From positions 1 through 13,382 of the forward strand of contig JAUXCL010000050.1 of NCBI GenBank assembly GCA_030618905.1: a stretch of 13,382 nt of DNA, read 5' to 3'. The notes beneath the pieces are model-generated. The model was given only the letters and a program-made list of their open reading frames with translations. It searched no databases and was not told where the DNA came from. The DNA is from Bacteroidales bacterium. Lineage in GTDB: Bacteria; Bacteroidota; Bacteroidia; Bacteroidales; B18-G4. Below are positions 1 through 7,540 of this stretch, piece by piece; position 1 is the first letter of the stretch; every line of letters begins with the position of its first letter. A program made the position numbers and the translations under genes.

Positions 1-1
1 A

Positions 2-283
2 GACTGCCCGTTGCATTTCAGCCGTTTCCATCCTCAATATAAACTGACCAAGATCCCTCCCACTCCCTTTGACACTTTGGAAAAAGCCAGGAAGATTGCG
101 ATGGAGTCAGGATTGAAGTACGTTTATATCGGCAATGTGCCTGGTTCGGATGCCGAGAACACCTATTGCCCTGCCTGCAAGAAGATCGTCATCGAGCGAA
201 AGGGATATAAGATAGTTACGAATAACCTGGTGGATGGGGAGTGTAAGAGTTGTAAGGAGCCCATTGCCGGGGTATGGAAGTAA
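2..283 (+). CDS. Radical SAM enzyme of the AmmeMemoRadiSam system, C-terminal fragment
   Basis: This is the last 93 codons of a gene that enters from the left edge; the frame is open from base 2, so its true start lies outside the window. The stretch DCPLHFSRFHPQYKL followed by a PPTPFDTLEKA-type segment is characteristic of the C-terminal part of the radical SAM protein that occurs with Memo-like and AMMECR1-like partners. Two Cys-x-x-Cys pairs are visible (codons at 167-178 and 242-253), which suggests an auxiliary metal site. The radical SAM CxxxCxxC motif itself would be upstream and is not seen. An internal TTG at base 11 could be mistaken for a start, but similarity continues upstream of it. 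The gene ends two bases before the stop of the convergent glutamate dehydrogenase gene. The substrate is not evident from this fragment. Confidence 0.85.
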   Translation, partial: DCPLHFSRFHPQYKLTKIPPTPFDTLEKARKIAMESGLKYVYIGNVPGSDAENTYCPACKKIVIERKGYKIVTNNLVDGECKSCKEPIAGVWK

Positions 284-285
284 CT

Positions 286-1623
286 CTACAGCACGCCCTG
301 ATCTATCATGGCATTGGCAACCTTAAGGAATCCGGCTATATTCGCTCCTTTAACATAATTGATATAGCCATCTTCCCGGGTTCCATATTCGACACAGGCC
401 TGATGAATATCCTTCATGATCTGGTGGAGTCTCTTATCCACTTCTTCGGCCGGCCAGTTCAGCTTCATAGAGTTTTGTGACATTTCCAGTCCGGAAGTAG
501 ACACTCCGCCTGCATTAACTGCTTTCCCGGGGCCAAAAAGGATCTTGTTTTCCAGAAACACTTCAACTGCTGCAGGTGTTGAAGGCATATTAGCACCTTC
601 AGCGACGCAGATACATCCGTTCTCCACAAGGTTCTCCGCGTCTTCCTTGTTCAGCTCATTTTGTGTAGCACAGGGGATGGCAACATCACATTTGACTTCC
701 CAGGGGCGTTTACCCTGATAAAATTTAGCTTCCGGATATTCATAGGAATAGGGTTTGACGATATCCTGGTTGGAAGCCCTGAGCTCCAGCAGATATTCAA
801 TCTTATCTCCTGAAATACCCTCCGGATCATAAATATAACCATCTGGTCCGGAAATCGTAAGCACCTTGCCTCCAAAATCATTGATCTTGGTAGCTGCTCC
901 CCAGGCCACATTTCCAAATCCTGAGAGGGCAAAAGTTTTTCCTTTGATGTCTTCGCCTTTAGTTGCAAGCATCTCCCTGGCAAAGTAGACACTGCCAAAG
1001 CCCGTGGCTTCCGGCCTGATCAAGCTGCCGCCCCAGTTAATCCCTTTACCGGTCAGTACCCCTGTGTGTTCGCGTGCCAATTTTTTATACATGCCATATA
1101 AGAAACCAATTTCCCTTCCTCCAACGCCAATATCCCCGGCAGGGACGTCAGTTTCCGCTCCGATTACCCTCCAAAGCTCAAGCATGAACGACTGGCAGAA
1201 ACGCATGATTTCATCATCTGATTTACCTTTAGGATCAAAATCAGATCCTCCTTTAGCTCCTCCCATCGGAAGAGTGGTGAGGCTGTTTTTGAAGACTTGT
1301 TCAAAGCCTAAAAATTTCAGGATACTCAGGTTTACACTGGGATGGAACCTCAAACCTCCTTTGTAAGGGCCGATGGCATTATTGAACTGTACCCTGTAGG
1401 CAAGGTTGACATTTACAGTCCCGTCATCCGACAACCATGGCACCTTAAAGACAAAAATCCTGTCCGGCTCGATGATCCGTTCAATAATTCCTGCACTTTC
1501 AAAATGAGGGTTCTCATTAACGACCTCAACTATCGACTCCAATACCTCGCGAACAGCCTGAAGGTATTCGCTTTCCCCGGGATGCTTTTTCTCCAGGTTA
1601 TGCATTATTCTTTCTAAATCCAT
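286..1623 (-). CDS. gdhA: Glutamate dehydrogenase (hexameric GdhA type)
   Basis: The 445-residue product interconverts glutamate with 2-oxoglutarate plus ammonium in the cytoplasm, linking carbon and nitrogen metabolism. Its length matches the small hexameric GDH family. The N-terminal catalytic domain carries the GPYKGGLRF segment (about 85-93), PMGGAKGGSDFDP (119-131, with the probable catalytic Lys124) and VPAGDIGVGGRE (160-171, with Asp164). The C-terminal Rossmann domain has GFGNVAWGA at 235-243. The second strand ends in SGPDGYIYDPEG (258-269). This GPDG loop and Phe236 resemble, from memory, the NAD-dependent Clostridium symbiosum enzyme rather than the SDS-type loop of NADP-dependent Escherichia coli GdhA, so the cofactor is uncertain. 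ATG at 1623 fits the usual start. The MORN lipoprotein gene lies 57 bp upstream on the same strand; I found no good TAnnTTTG box in that gap, so read-through from upstream is possible. Confidence 0.95.
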   Translation of the reverse strand: MDLERIMHNLEKKHPGESEYLQAVREVLESIVEVVNENPHFESAGIIERIIEPDRIFVFKVPWLSDDGTVNVNLAYRVQFNNAIGPYKGGLRFHPSVNLSILKFLGFEQVFKNSLTTLPMGGAKGGSDFDPKGKSDDEIMRFCQSFMLELWRVIGAETDVPAGDIGVGGREIGFLYGMYKKLAREHTGVLTGKGINWGGSLIRPEATGFGSVYFAREMLATKGEDIKGKTFALSGFGNVAWGAATKINDFGGKVLTISGPDGYIYDPEGISGDKIEYLLELRASNQDIVKPYSYEYPEAKFYQGKRPWEVKCDVAIPCATQNELNKEDAENLVENGCICVAEGANMPSTPAAVEVFLENKILFGPGKAVNAGGVSTSGLEMSQNSMKLNWPAEEVDKRLHQIMKDIHQACVEYGTREDGYINYVKGANIAGFLKVANAMIDQGVL

Positions 1624-1680
1624 TACTTATAAGATTAAAATATTAAACCAGTTAATTTTATGTTAATAATTATTTTCTAG

Positions 1681-2352
1681 TTATTTTTCGGAATCGGTGC
1701 TATACTCAATTTCCCTGATGAATTCGCCATGCTCGTAAATGACTTCTTTAAGAATATTTCCTTCAGGATCATAGTGTATTTCCTTGCCATGTTTATGGTT
1801 ATCCAGGTAGCTGAGTTTCCCGACCAGTTTCCCTTCCGGGCTGTATTTTTTTTGTACTCCTGTGCCATTTTCATACTCCGCTTCTCCAATGAGATTTCCT
1901 ATTGCATCCCAAAAAAACCACTTCCCATCCATATTGCCATGCAGGAATTCTCCCTGGATCTGCATTTGCCTGTTGTCATACCAGTTGTAAAACTCACCGT
2001 GTAAGGTATCGTTGAGGTAATTGCGTTCTTCGATCTTCCGGCCTTTCGTATTCCAGGTAATGGATTTACCATTTTTCATGTCATCTGTATACTGTTCCTG
2101 CGATTGCAGCAATCCGTTTTCAAACCATTTATTGGCAGTACCCTGCAGCCTTTCATTTACATAGATTACCTCATAATACTTATTCCCATTCTCATAATAC
2201 CAGATTGCCGTTCCTTCAATTTTGCCATTTTTATAGGGGATCTCTGATTTCAGCTCGCCATTATCCCAGTATTGTTTGTCTACCCTTGTACAGGCCAGTC
2301 CCGAAAATACCAAGATGACTGTTAGAAGAAGAATTGAAAGTCTGTTCATCAT
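1681..2352 (-). CDS. MORN-like repeat lipoprotein (YwqK-type repeat family)
   Basis: The 223-residue product starts with a hydrophobic signal segment (residues 5-20) ending in SGLAC, so Cys21 is the likely lipid-attachment site; export and anchoring in the envelope are inferred. The rest is about eight repeats with a period near 24 residues, beginning near residues 28, 51, 75, 99, 123, 147, 169 and 193. Each has the pattern aromatic-x-x-x-G-x(6-8)-Tyr-x(5-7)-G, as in WYYENGNKYYEVIYVNERLQ. Such repeats are often auto-annotated as a toxin-antitoxin YwqK antitoxin, but no toxin partner is present and the lipoprotein signal argues for an envelope role. Two ATG codons stand together at 2352 and 2349, and either may be used. 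The LysM gene ends 30 bp upstream, consistent with co-transcription. The exact function is unknown. Confidence 0.8.
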   Translation of the reverse strand: MMNRLSILLLTVILVFSGLACTRVDKQYWDNGELKSEIPYKNGKIEGTAIWYYENGNKYYEVIYVNERLQGTANKWFENGLLQSQEQYTDDMKNGKSITWNTKGRKIEERNYLNDTLHGEFYNWYDNRQMQIQGEFLHGNMDGKWFFWDAIGNLIGEAEYENGTGVQKKYSPEGKLVGKLSYLDNHKHGKEIHYDPEGNILKEVIYEHGEFIREIEYSTDSEK

Positions 2353-2382
2353 TTTCGAAAGAATATAGAATGCCTTGCTGTT

Positions 2383-4743
2383 TTATTCATTAAGTTTCCG
2401 AACGGTATAATCATCAAATCCAAAGATATTCCAATGCTGATTTTCATATCCCCGGTATCGCTCATGCCTGAAAATAAATTTATTCTGTATCAATTCCTGC
2501 TCAAAATAAGGAATGCATTGATGAAAATCTTTACCATACCTCATCAAAGCACTCAGAAAATAATACCCGATGTCAAAACCATCGAAGGCATATTCCATCG
2601 GTTCGGTTTTATATCGATCACGATATTTGAGCACAAAAGCTTTAACTTCCGGCCTTTGGTAATCGATGTATGAATCACCAAAAACCATCGTATTCAGGTT
2701 CTGCAAATATTCTGTTTCCAAGTCGGAAAAAGTGCTCCACTCCGGGATACCAATCAAGGTGATATTAAAAGAATCCCTTAATTCGTTAAGCTGTGTCAGT
2801 ATTCCCAATGCAAATACTTTTTTATCAGAGACAGCTATGATGACTGTGGGCCGGATGATCGATGACTTTTTCTTGATCCCTTCAATATTTTCTTCAGAAT
2901 ACACCACTTCGTCTACCCTGTTTCGAAAAGTGGTGCTGTCTTCCATTTGCATTTCAAGGAATTCACGATAAATCATTATATCCTCGACCACAAGCCCCTC
3001 CAGCATTTCTCCATCAACCAGGGCAGTGTCCAATAAAGAATAACCTGTGATGACCTGGTCCAGTAAGGAATTGGCAATTTGTACCTTCTCACTCATCCCG
3101 CGTTCAAGCATGGCTTTTAATTCCTGCACTGTTTCTGCATTGCTGAATTGGTTGTGCCTGACAATGATGATTTTGGCATCCGGGTAATCGGACTTCACGA
3201 GCTGGTCAACCAGACCCAACTGAGCAGCATGCGTAGGTTTGACTTTGAAGACATTCGCATAATCAAGGACTTCATCACGTGTCGTCAATGGGTTGACGAT
3301 CTTTATATCAAACAACTTTGAATAATTTGAAACCAGCTTAAAATTCTTTCTGAAGAGTGGTCCGATGATCAGGTCCATCTCCATCAACCCGGGATCCTGC
3401 AATACCTTAATTGTCTTTGCAATTTTATCATCAACATCATAAACGTAGATCTCAACATTCAGGCCCTGCTTCCTGAGCGAATCAACAGCCAGGGTAAAAC
3501 CTTCAAAAAACTGTATGAATCCGAAGGATTTCAGTTTTTCATACAGCTGCAGATTCCTGGAATTTAAGGCGGGCAAACTGTCCAGTTCCTCAAGATATAA
3601 AGGCAGCATCAGGGCAACTTTGAAAATTACATCTTCATAATCATAATCCTGATGGCATCTGATGCTGTCCCGGTCAACCAACTCATAAATCTCCGGTGGT
3701 AATGATGTTGCATCCGACCCGGCGACAGGAAGTCCGGCCACGGGTGGTATGGGTATTTTGAGAATGGTCCCGGCCAAAACTTTATTTTTCGCAGAAGGGT
3801 TGATCTCCCGGATTTCATCAATATCAATGGAATACATCCTGGCGATTTTAACCAGCTTTGATTTTCTGTTTACATTGTGTGTGATAAAGTCATTTTTATC
3901 TATCCTTTTGGGGATCAGGATCACCTGACCTACACGGATTGACTCCGACAACCCGGGATTGATCATTTTGATACTGTCAATGCTCACCCCATAATTCATG
4001 GCTATTCCATAAAGCGTTTCCTGGGCCACAACACTGTGCTCGATATAAGGTTTTTGCCCGGATGGTTCCGGCGATTGATCAAAAGGTATATACAGCACAT
4101 CACCAACGCTGATCTGGTTTGTAAGGCCGGGGTTATATTGCTTCAGGTCATCAACTGAAAGATTGTATTCTTTAGAAATGCTGAACAGTGTTTCTTCTGC
4201 AGCAACGACATGTTTAATGAGTTGCGAAGCAGGTTCCTCTGCAGGCAGGTCACCCTCATCCTGAGATATTTCCTGAGATCTGACCGGCACTTTCAGGTAC
4301 TGTCCAATCTTCAGGGATTGATCCGCTCCCGGGTTAGCATACTTCAGGTCATCAAGCGACACATCGTATATTTTTGAGATACTATATAAGGTTTCACCCT
4401 GCTGAACAATATGAAATATGTAATTAAAAGATGAAGAGCGCAGTTCATTTGAGATCTCTTTATCCCTGCTGAGGGAAGGAATCCGTAAGATATCTCCTGT
4501 TTGAAGGCCACTTCTGGCATCCGGGTTCTCAAAATAGATCTCATCAATCGACAAATCATAAACCCTGGAAATCGAATACAGGGTCTGCCCCTGTTCAATG
4601 GTATGCATATAATAGCGTTTACCTTCAATCACTTCAGTTATTGAAGATTTCTCCACAACGACCTGGGTAATACCATTATACGTACAAAAAAGAAACACAA
4701 AAAGGAAAGCAATAAGTCTGATCACTGTTAATCTCATCACCAT
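2383..4743 (-). CDS. Five-LysM protein with C-terminal PBP1-like (substrate-binding fold) domain
   Basis: The 786-residue product has an N-terminal hydrophobic export signal (about 1-27) and then five LysM modules at about residues 45-89, 108-153, 177-220, 235-278 and 287-331. Each has the pattern H-x-V-x-x-x-E-T-L-[YF]-x-I-[AS] followed by NPG and a closing I-P. The fifth is the most diverged (Lys in place of the E-T-L core). LysM modules bind peptidoglycan glycan chains. After a proline-rich linker (about 332-352), residues about 372-786 resemble a type 1 periplasmic binding protein: the opening VALMLPLYL strand, a FFEGFTLAVDSLR helix, and a DLIIGPLF segment. The combination is known in Bacteroidota, often annotated as LysM plus PBP1 or ABC substrate-binding, with no proven ligand. 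No transporter genes are nearby. The gene begins 23 bp after guaA on the same strand, so they are probably co-transcribed. ATG at 4743 or at 4737 could be the start. Confidence 0.85.
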   Translation of the reverse strand: MVMRLTVIRLIAFLFVFLFCTYNGITQVVVEKSSITEVIEGKRYYMHTIEQGQTLYSISRVYDLSIDEIYFENPDARSGLQTGDILRIPSLSRDKEISNELRSSSFNYIFHIVQQGETLYSISKIYDVSLDDLKYANPGADQSLKIGQYLKVPVRSQEISQDEGDLPAEEPASQLIKHVVAAEETLFSISKEYNLSVDDLKQYNPGLTNQISVGDVLYIPFDQSPEPSGQKPYIEHSVVAQETLYGIAMNYGVSIDSIKMINPGLSESIRVGQVILIPKRIDKNDFITHNVNRKSKLVKIARMYSIDIDEIREINPSAKNKVLAGTILKIPIPPVAGLPVAGSDATSLPPEIYELVDRDSIRCHQDYDYEDVIFKVALMLPLYLEELDSLPALNSRNLQLYEKLKSFGFIQFFEGFTLAVDSLRKQGLNVEIYVYDVDDKIAKTIKVLQDPGLMEMDLIIGPLFRKNFKLVSNYSKLFDIKIVNPLTTRDEVLDYANVFKVKPTHAAQLGLVDQLVKSDYPDAKIIIVRHNQFSNAETVQELKAMLERGMSEKVQIANSLLDQVITGYSLLDTALVDGEMLEGLVVEDIMIYREFLEMQMEDSTTFRNRVDEVVYSEENIEGIKKKSSIIRPTVIIAVSDKKVFALGILTQLNELRDSFNITLIGIPEWSTFSDLETEYLQNLNTMVFGDSYIDYQRPEVKAFVLKYRDRYKTEPMEYAFDGFDIGYYFLSALMRYGKDFHQCIPYFEQELIQNKFIFRHERYRGYENQHWNIFGFDDYTVRKLNE

Positions 4744-4766
4744 CTGATATTCATTAATTCAAACGC

Positions 4767-6296
4767 TTATTCCCATTCAATTGTAGAAGGAGGTTTAGAA
4801 CTGATGTCATAGACTACCCTGTTCACACCTTTGACTTTGTTAATGATCTCATTGGACACTTTTGCCAGGAATTCACTGGGTAAATGCGACCAGTCTGCTG
4901 TCATCCCATCCGTTGATCCCACTGCCCTCAACACAACTACATTCTCATACGTTCTTTCATCCCCCATCACACCTACCGATTGTACCGGAAGGAGTACTGT
5001 AAGCGCCTGCCACACTTCATCATACAATTTATGCTTTTTAAGACCTCCTATGAAAATTGCATCCACTTCCTGCAGGATTGAGATCTTCTCCCTGGTTACG
5101 TCGCCGATAATCCGAATACCCAATCCTGGTCCGGGAAAAGGGTGTCTGCCAATGATGGCTTCAGCCATTTCCAGTTCCCTGCCAATCCTCCTTACTTCAT
5201 CTTTAAACAACGCATTAAGGGGCTCAATTATTTTCAATTTCATGAAATCCGGCAATCCACCAACATTATGGTGAGATTTTATGGTTGCAGAAGGGCCTTT
5301 GACAGAAACTGATTCAATGACATCTGGGTATATCGTTCCCTGTGCGAGCCAGCTGACATCTTGAATTTCATGGGCTGCTTCGTCGAACACCTCTATAAAC
5401 ATACCTCCGATGGCCTTTCGCTTCCCTTCAGGGTCAGAAATCCCTTTCAATACCTCATAAAACCTGTCTTTGGCATCAACCCCTCTGACATTCAGGCCCA
5501 TGTGCTTGTATGAGTCCAGCACGGATTCGAATTCATTCTTTCTTAACAAACCATTGTCCACAAAAATGCAATGGAGGTTTTTACCAATGGCTTTATGCAG
5601 CAGGACAGCCGTAACTGATGAATCTACACCACCTGACAAACCCAGCACCACTTTGTCCTCATTTAAGCTTTGCTTTAAGGATTGGACAGTGGTTTCAATA
5701 AAAGAAGCTGGTGTCCATGACTGGGAGCAATCACAAATATTGACAATAAAATTCTCCAATAAGTTCTTTCCTTCCAGTGTATGGTAAACTTCAGGGTGGA
5801 ACTGAATACCGTAGGTCCTTTCCCCGCGTACCTTAAACCCGGCAACTTCAACATCCCGGGTACTGGTAATGATATCAAAAGATTCCGGAAGCTTCCGGAT
5901 GGTATCCCCATGCGACATCCACACCTGGCTTCCGATCGTTATCCCCTTCATCAGTTCACAATTGGCATTGATATATGCCAGGTTGGCACGGCCATATTCC
6001 CTGATCTTTGATGGTTCAACTTCTCCTCCCTCATGGCTGGCAAGATGCTGGGCACCATAACACACACCCAGCACCGGGACTTTCCTGCGGAGTGCAGAAA
6101 GGTCAGATACAGGAGCATTTTTGTCACTTACAGAAAAAGGGCTGCCTGACAAAATCACGCCTTTAATATGTTCGATGCTTTCAGGTATCTTATGATAAGG
6201 ATAAATTTCGCAGTACACATTCAATTCCCGTACCCTCCTGGCTATCAACTGTGTATACTGTGAGCCAAAGTCTAAGATGAGGATTGTTTCTTCCAT
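4767..6296 (-). CDS. guaA: GMP synthase (glutamine-hydrolysing)
   Basis: The 509-residue cytoplasmic enzyme converts XMP, ATP and glutamine to GMP, the last step of de novo guanine nucleotide synthesis. The N-terminal class I glutamine amidotransferase domain shows the nucleophile Cys79 in GVCYGAQHLA and the His167/Glu169 pair in QFHPEV. The ATP pyrophosphatase domain has the P-loop SGGVDSS at 221-227. The C-terminal dimerisation domain includes HPFPGPGLGIR at 385-395 and ends in the family-typical PPSTIEWE. Length is normal and nothing is missing. ATG at 6296 places ILILDFGSQ at residues 5-13, as expected for the family, so this start is well supported. A perfect TATCTTTG box lies just 4 bp upstream, so the transcript may be leaderless. 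The gene heads a same-strand series with the LysM, MORN and gdhA genes. Confidence 0.98.
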   Translation of the reverse strand: MEETILILDFGSQYTQLIARRVRELNVYCEIYPYHKIPESIEHIKGVILSGSPFSVSDKNAPVSDLSALRRKVPVLGVCYGAQHLASHEGGEVEPSKIREYGRANLAYINANCELMKGITIGSQVWMSHGDTIRKLPESFDIITSTRDVEVAGFKVRGERTYGIQFHPEVYHTLEGKNLLENFIVNICDCSQSWTPASFIETTVQSLKQSLNEDKVVLGLSGGVDSSVTAVLLHKAIGKNLHCIFVDNGLLRKNEFESVLDSYKHMGLNVRGVDAKDRFYEVLKGISDPEGKRKAIGGMFIEVFDEAAHEIQDVSWLAQGTIYPDVIESVSVKGPSATIKSHHNVGGLPDFMKLKIIEPLNALFKDEVRRIGRELEMAEAIIGRHPFPGPGLGIRIIGDVTREKISILQEVDAIFIGGLKKHKLYDEVWQALTVLLPVQSVGVMGDERTYENVVVLRAVGSTDGMTADWSHLPSEFLAKVSNEIINKVKGVNRVVYDISSKPPSTIEWE

Positions 6297-6300
6297 CCGG

Positions 6301-6334
6301 CAAAGATATATAAATGGGACGGATAAATTTCAAA
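6301..6334 (-). promoter_or_regulatory. Probable guaA promoter (Bacteroidota sigma-type)
   Basis: On the minus strand a TTTG (6334-6331) is followed after 22 bp by TATCTTTG (6308-6301), a perfect match to the Bacteroidota -7 consensus TAnnTTTG with spacing at the long end of the tolerated range. Only CCGG separates the box from the guaA ATG at 6296, so initiation a few bases downstream would fall at or beside the start codon. No other perfect box was found in this divergent gap. The promoter call is inferred from consensus only. Confidence 0.55.
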
Positions 6335-6343
6335 ACAAAATTG

Positions 6344-6351
6344 TATCTTTA
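6344..6351 (+). promoter_or_regulatory. Possible -7 box for the 6383 gene
   Basis: TATCTTTA matches TAnnTTTG at five of six fixed positions and sits about 31 bp before the ATG at 6383, a reasonable distance. No TTG/TTTG is found 17-23 bp upstream, so the call is weak. Confidence 0.3.
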
Positions 6352-6382
6352 ATCGTACTTTAATCTCAAAAGAAAAATTATC

Positions 6383-6772
6383 ATGAAAACTTTCCCTGTC
6401 ATACTGCTTATTACCATCATTAGCATCTCTGCTTTCGCACAAATGGACATCAGCGATTCCAAAGCGGATCGAAAGACCTTTGCATTCGACAACATGGACT
6501 ATACGGTACAACAATTTCTGATTGATGAGATAGAAGAAAACACCAAATGTTGTGGTGAGAGCAGTATGATCATTAAGGTTGAAATCGATAATACGGGTTC
6601 GGTCATTGGTGTCAAGCCAACGAATGGAGATAATTTCTGTTACCAGAAATCCATCATGGAAAACGTCAGGAAAATAAAATGGGATGCCAGCGGGATCGAA
6701 AAGTCGGAAGTCATCAATTTCGAGATTAAATTGGATATTGCCTGCACAGGAACCACTAACCATAATCCATAA
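6383..6772 (+). CDS. Small secreted protein with TonB C-terminal-like domain
   Basis: The 129-residue product begins with a clear signal peptide (MKTFPVILLITIISISAFAQ, cleavage probably before Gln20 or just after it) and no lipobox, so it is probably periplasmic or exported further. Residues about 62-118 follow the pattern of TonB C-terminal-type domains of Bacteroidota: a strand (MIIKVEID), the turn NTGSVIGVKPTNG, a helix with SIMENVRKIKWDASG, then a closing strand VINFEIKLDI. There is no N-terminal membrane anchor or proline-rich spanner, so it cannot act as a classical TonB. Four cysteines (56, 57, 86, 121) could form disulfides in the periplasm. The next gene starts 3 bp after the stop, which implies a two-gene operon. 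The domain call is by eye; a general secreted hypothetical protein is the fallback. Confidence 0.75.
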   Translation: MKTFPVILLITIISISAFAQMDISDSKADRKTFAFDNMDYTVQQFLIDEIEENTKCCGESSMIIKVEIDNTGSVIGVKPTNGDNFCYQKSIMENVRKIKWDASGIEKSEVINFEIKLDIACTGTTNHNP

Positions 6773-6775
6773 TCT

Positions 6776-7534
6776 ATGAGTTATTTTATTGAACGTGAGT
6801 CCTTTTTGACTTTTCAGAAAGATCACCTGGCCGTCATTAAAATCAAGGATAAGGTTTTTAACCTGGTGACTGACCTTGACGAGAGTGAGTTCCTGATGGA
6901 GTTCATCAAAAAAACAGAATATGATAATAAGATCATGGCCATTTTGATCCTGAATGAGCCCGGATGCTTTGGAGAGGGTGTATATGATCAGTTTATCCAC
7001 AGCATTCTGGACAGGAATTTGGGTGCTTCAAAGGAAGAAACCCCAAGTTTTGGAAAAAAGAATCTCCGTTTCCGCGAGATTAACATTCTCAATAAGATTA
7101 TCAGGGGTATTGCCGCTTACCAGAAATTAAGTTTCATTGGTGCCAATGGGGATGTGGTAACACCTTTTTTTGGTACAGCACTCGCGGCAGATTTCAGGTT
7201 TGCATCGACGCAAACCAGGTTTCTAATGGCGCATAATAAATACGGATTGCATCCCAGCGGTGCCCTGCCATTTTTCCTCACACATTATATGCATCATTCC
7301 AGGGCCATGGAGGTACAATTATCCCAAAGCCTTAGCGCAGAAGAAGCACAGGAGCTGGGTTTGATAAATGAAATCTTCACCACAGATCATTTTGATGAGC
7401 TCTGCATGGAAGAAGTCCTGAACTACCTGCATTGCAAAACCTGCACCATACGCCGGACTAAACAGCTCACCAATTTCTCAAGAAGAGACCTGAATGAATA
7501 TTTCCAATTTGAAGCAGATTTATTGAATTTATAG
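6776..7534 (+). CDS. Crotonase-fold protein (enoyl-CoA hydratase/isomerase family), atypical active site
   Basis: The 252-residue cytoplasmic protein has the crotonase pattern: an N-terminal strand-rich part, then GANGDVVTPFFGTALAADFRF (122-142), corresponding to the family's NGxxxGGGxELAxxxDxR segment, then the GLHPSGALPFFL segment (157-168) in place of GxxPGxGGTQRL, and AEEAQELGLINEIF (188-201) matching the A-x-E-A-x-x-x-GLV-x-x-V motif. Aligned by eye to rat enoyl-CoA hydratase, the catalytic Glu144 position is Gly133 and the Glu164 position is His153, and the GGG oxyanion stretch reads TPF. A standard hydratase activity is therefore unlikely; a different acyl-CoA reaction or a non-catalytic role is possible. 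ATG follows the upstream stop by 3 bp. No other fatty-acid or CoA gene is in the window. Confidence 0.85.
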   Translation: MSYFIERESFLTFQKDHLAVIKIKDKVFNLVTDLDESEFLMEFIKKTEYDNKIMAILILNEPGCFGEGVYDQFIHSILDRNLGASKEETPSFGKKNLRFREINILNKIIRGIAAYQKLSFIGANGDVVTPFFGTALAADFRFASTQTRFLMAHNKYGLHPSGALPFFLTHYMHHSRAMEVQLSQSLSAEEAQELGLINEIFTTDHFDELCMEEVLNYLHCKTCTIRRTKQLTNFSRRDLNEYFQFEADLLNL

Positions 7535-7540
7535 TACTCG

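Noticed and set aside
11..283. A complete 90-residue protein starting at TTG in base 11
   Set aside because: The family similarity continues upstream to base 2, so this is a truncated end of a longer gene, not a separate small gene.
651..998. Open frames of 90-120 codons on either strand inside gdhA
   Set aside because: They are shadows of a gene with full-length family similarity and have no motif of their own.
1681..2352. Toxin-antitoxin module
   Set aside because: Only the repeat family resembles the YwqK label; there is no toxin candidate and the product carries a lipoprotein signal.
2383..4743. ABC transporter operon
   Set aside because: The PBP1-like domain is tethered to five LysM modules and no permease or ATPase gene is nearby.
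4831..5274. A 147-codon plus-strand frame inside guaA
   Set aside because: It is antisense to conserved GMP synthase sequence, with low-complexity Ser/Pro/Thr-rich translation typical of shadow frames.
6272..7000. A 242-codon minus-strand open frame between guaA and the crotonase gene
   Set aside because: It lies antisense to two better supported plus-strand genes with a signal peptide and family motifs, overlaps the guaA start, and its translation shows no recognisable domain.
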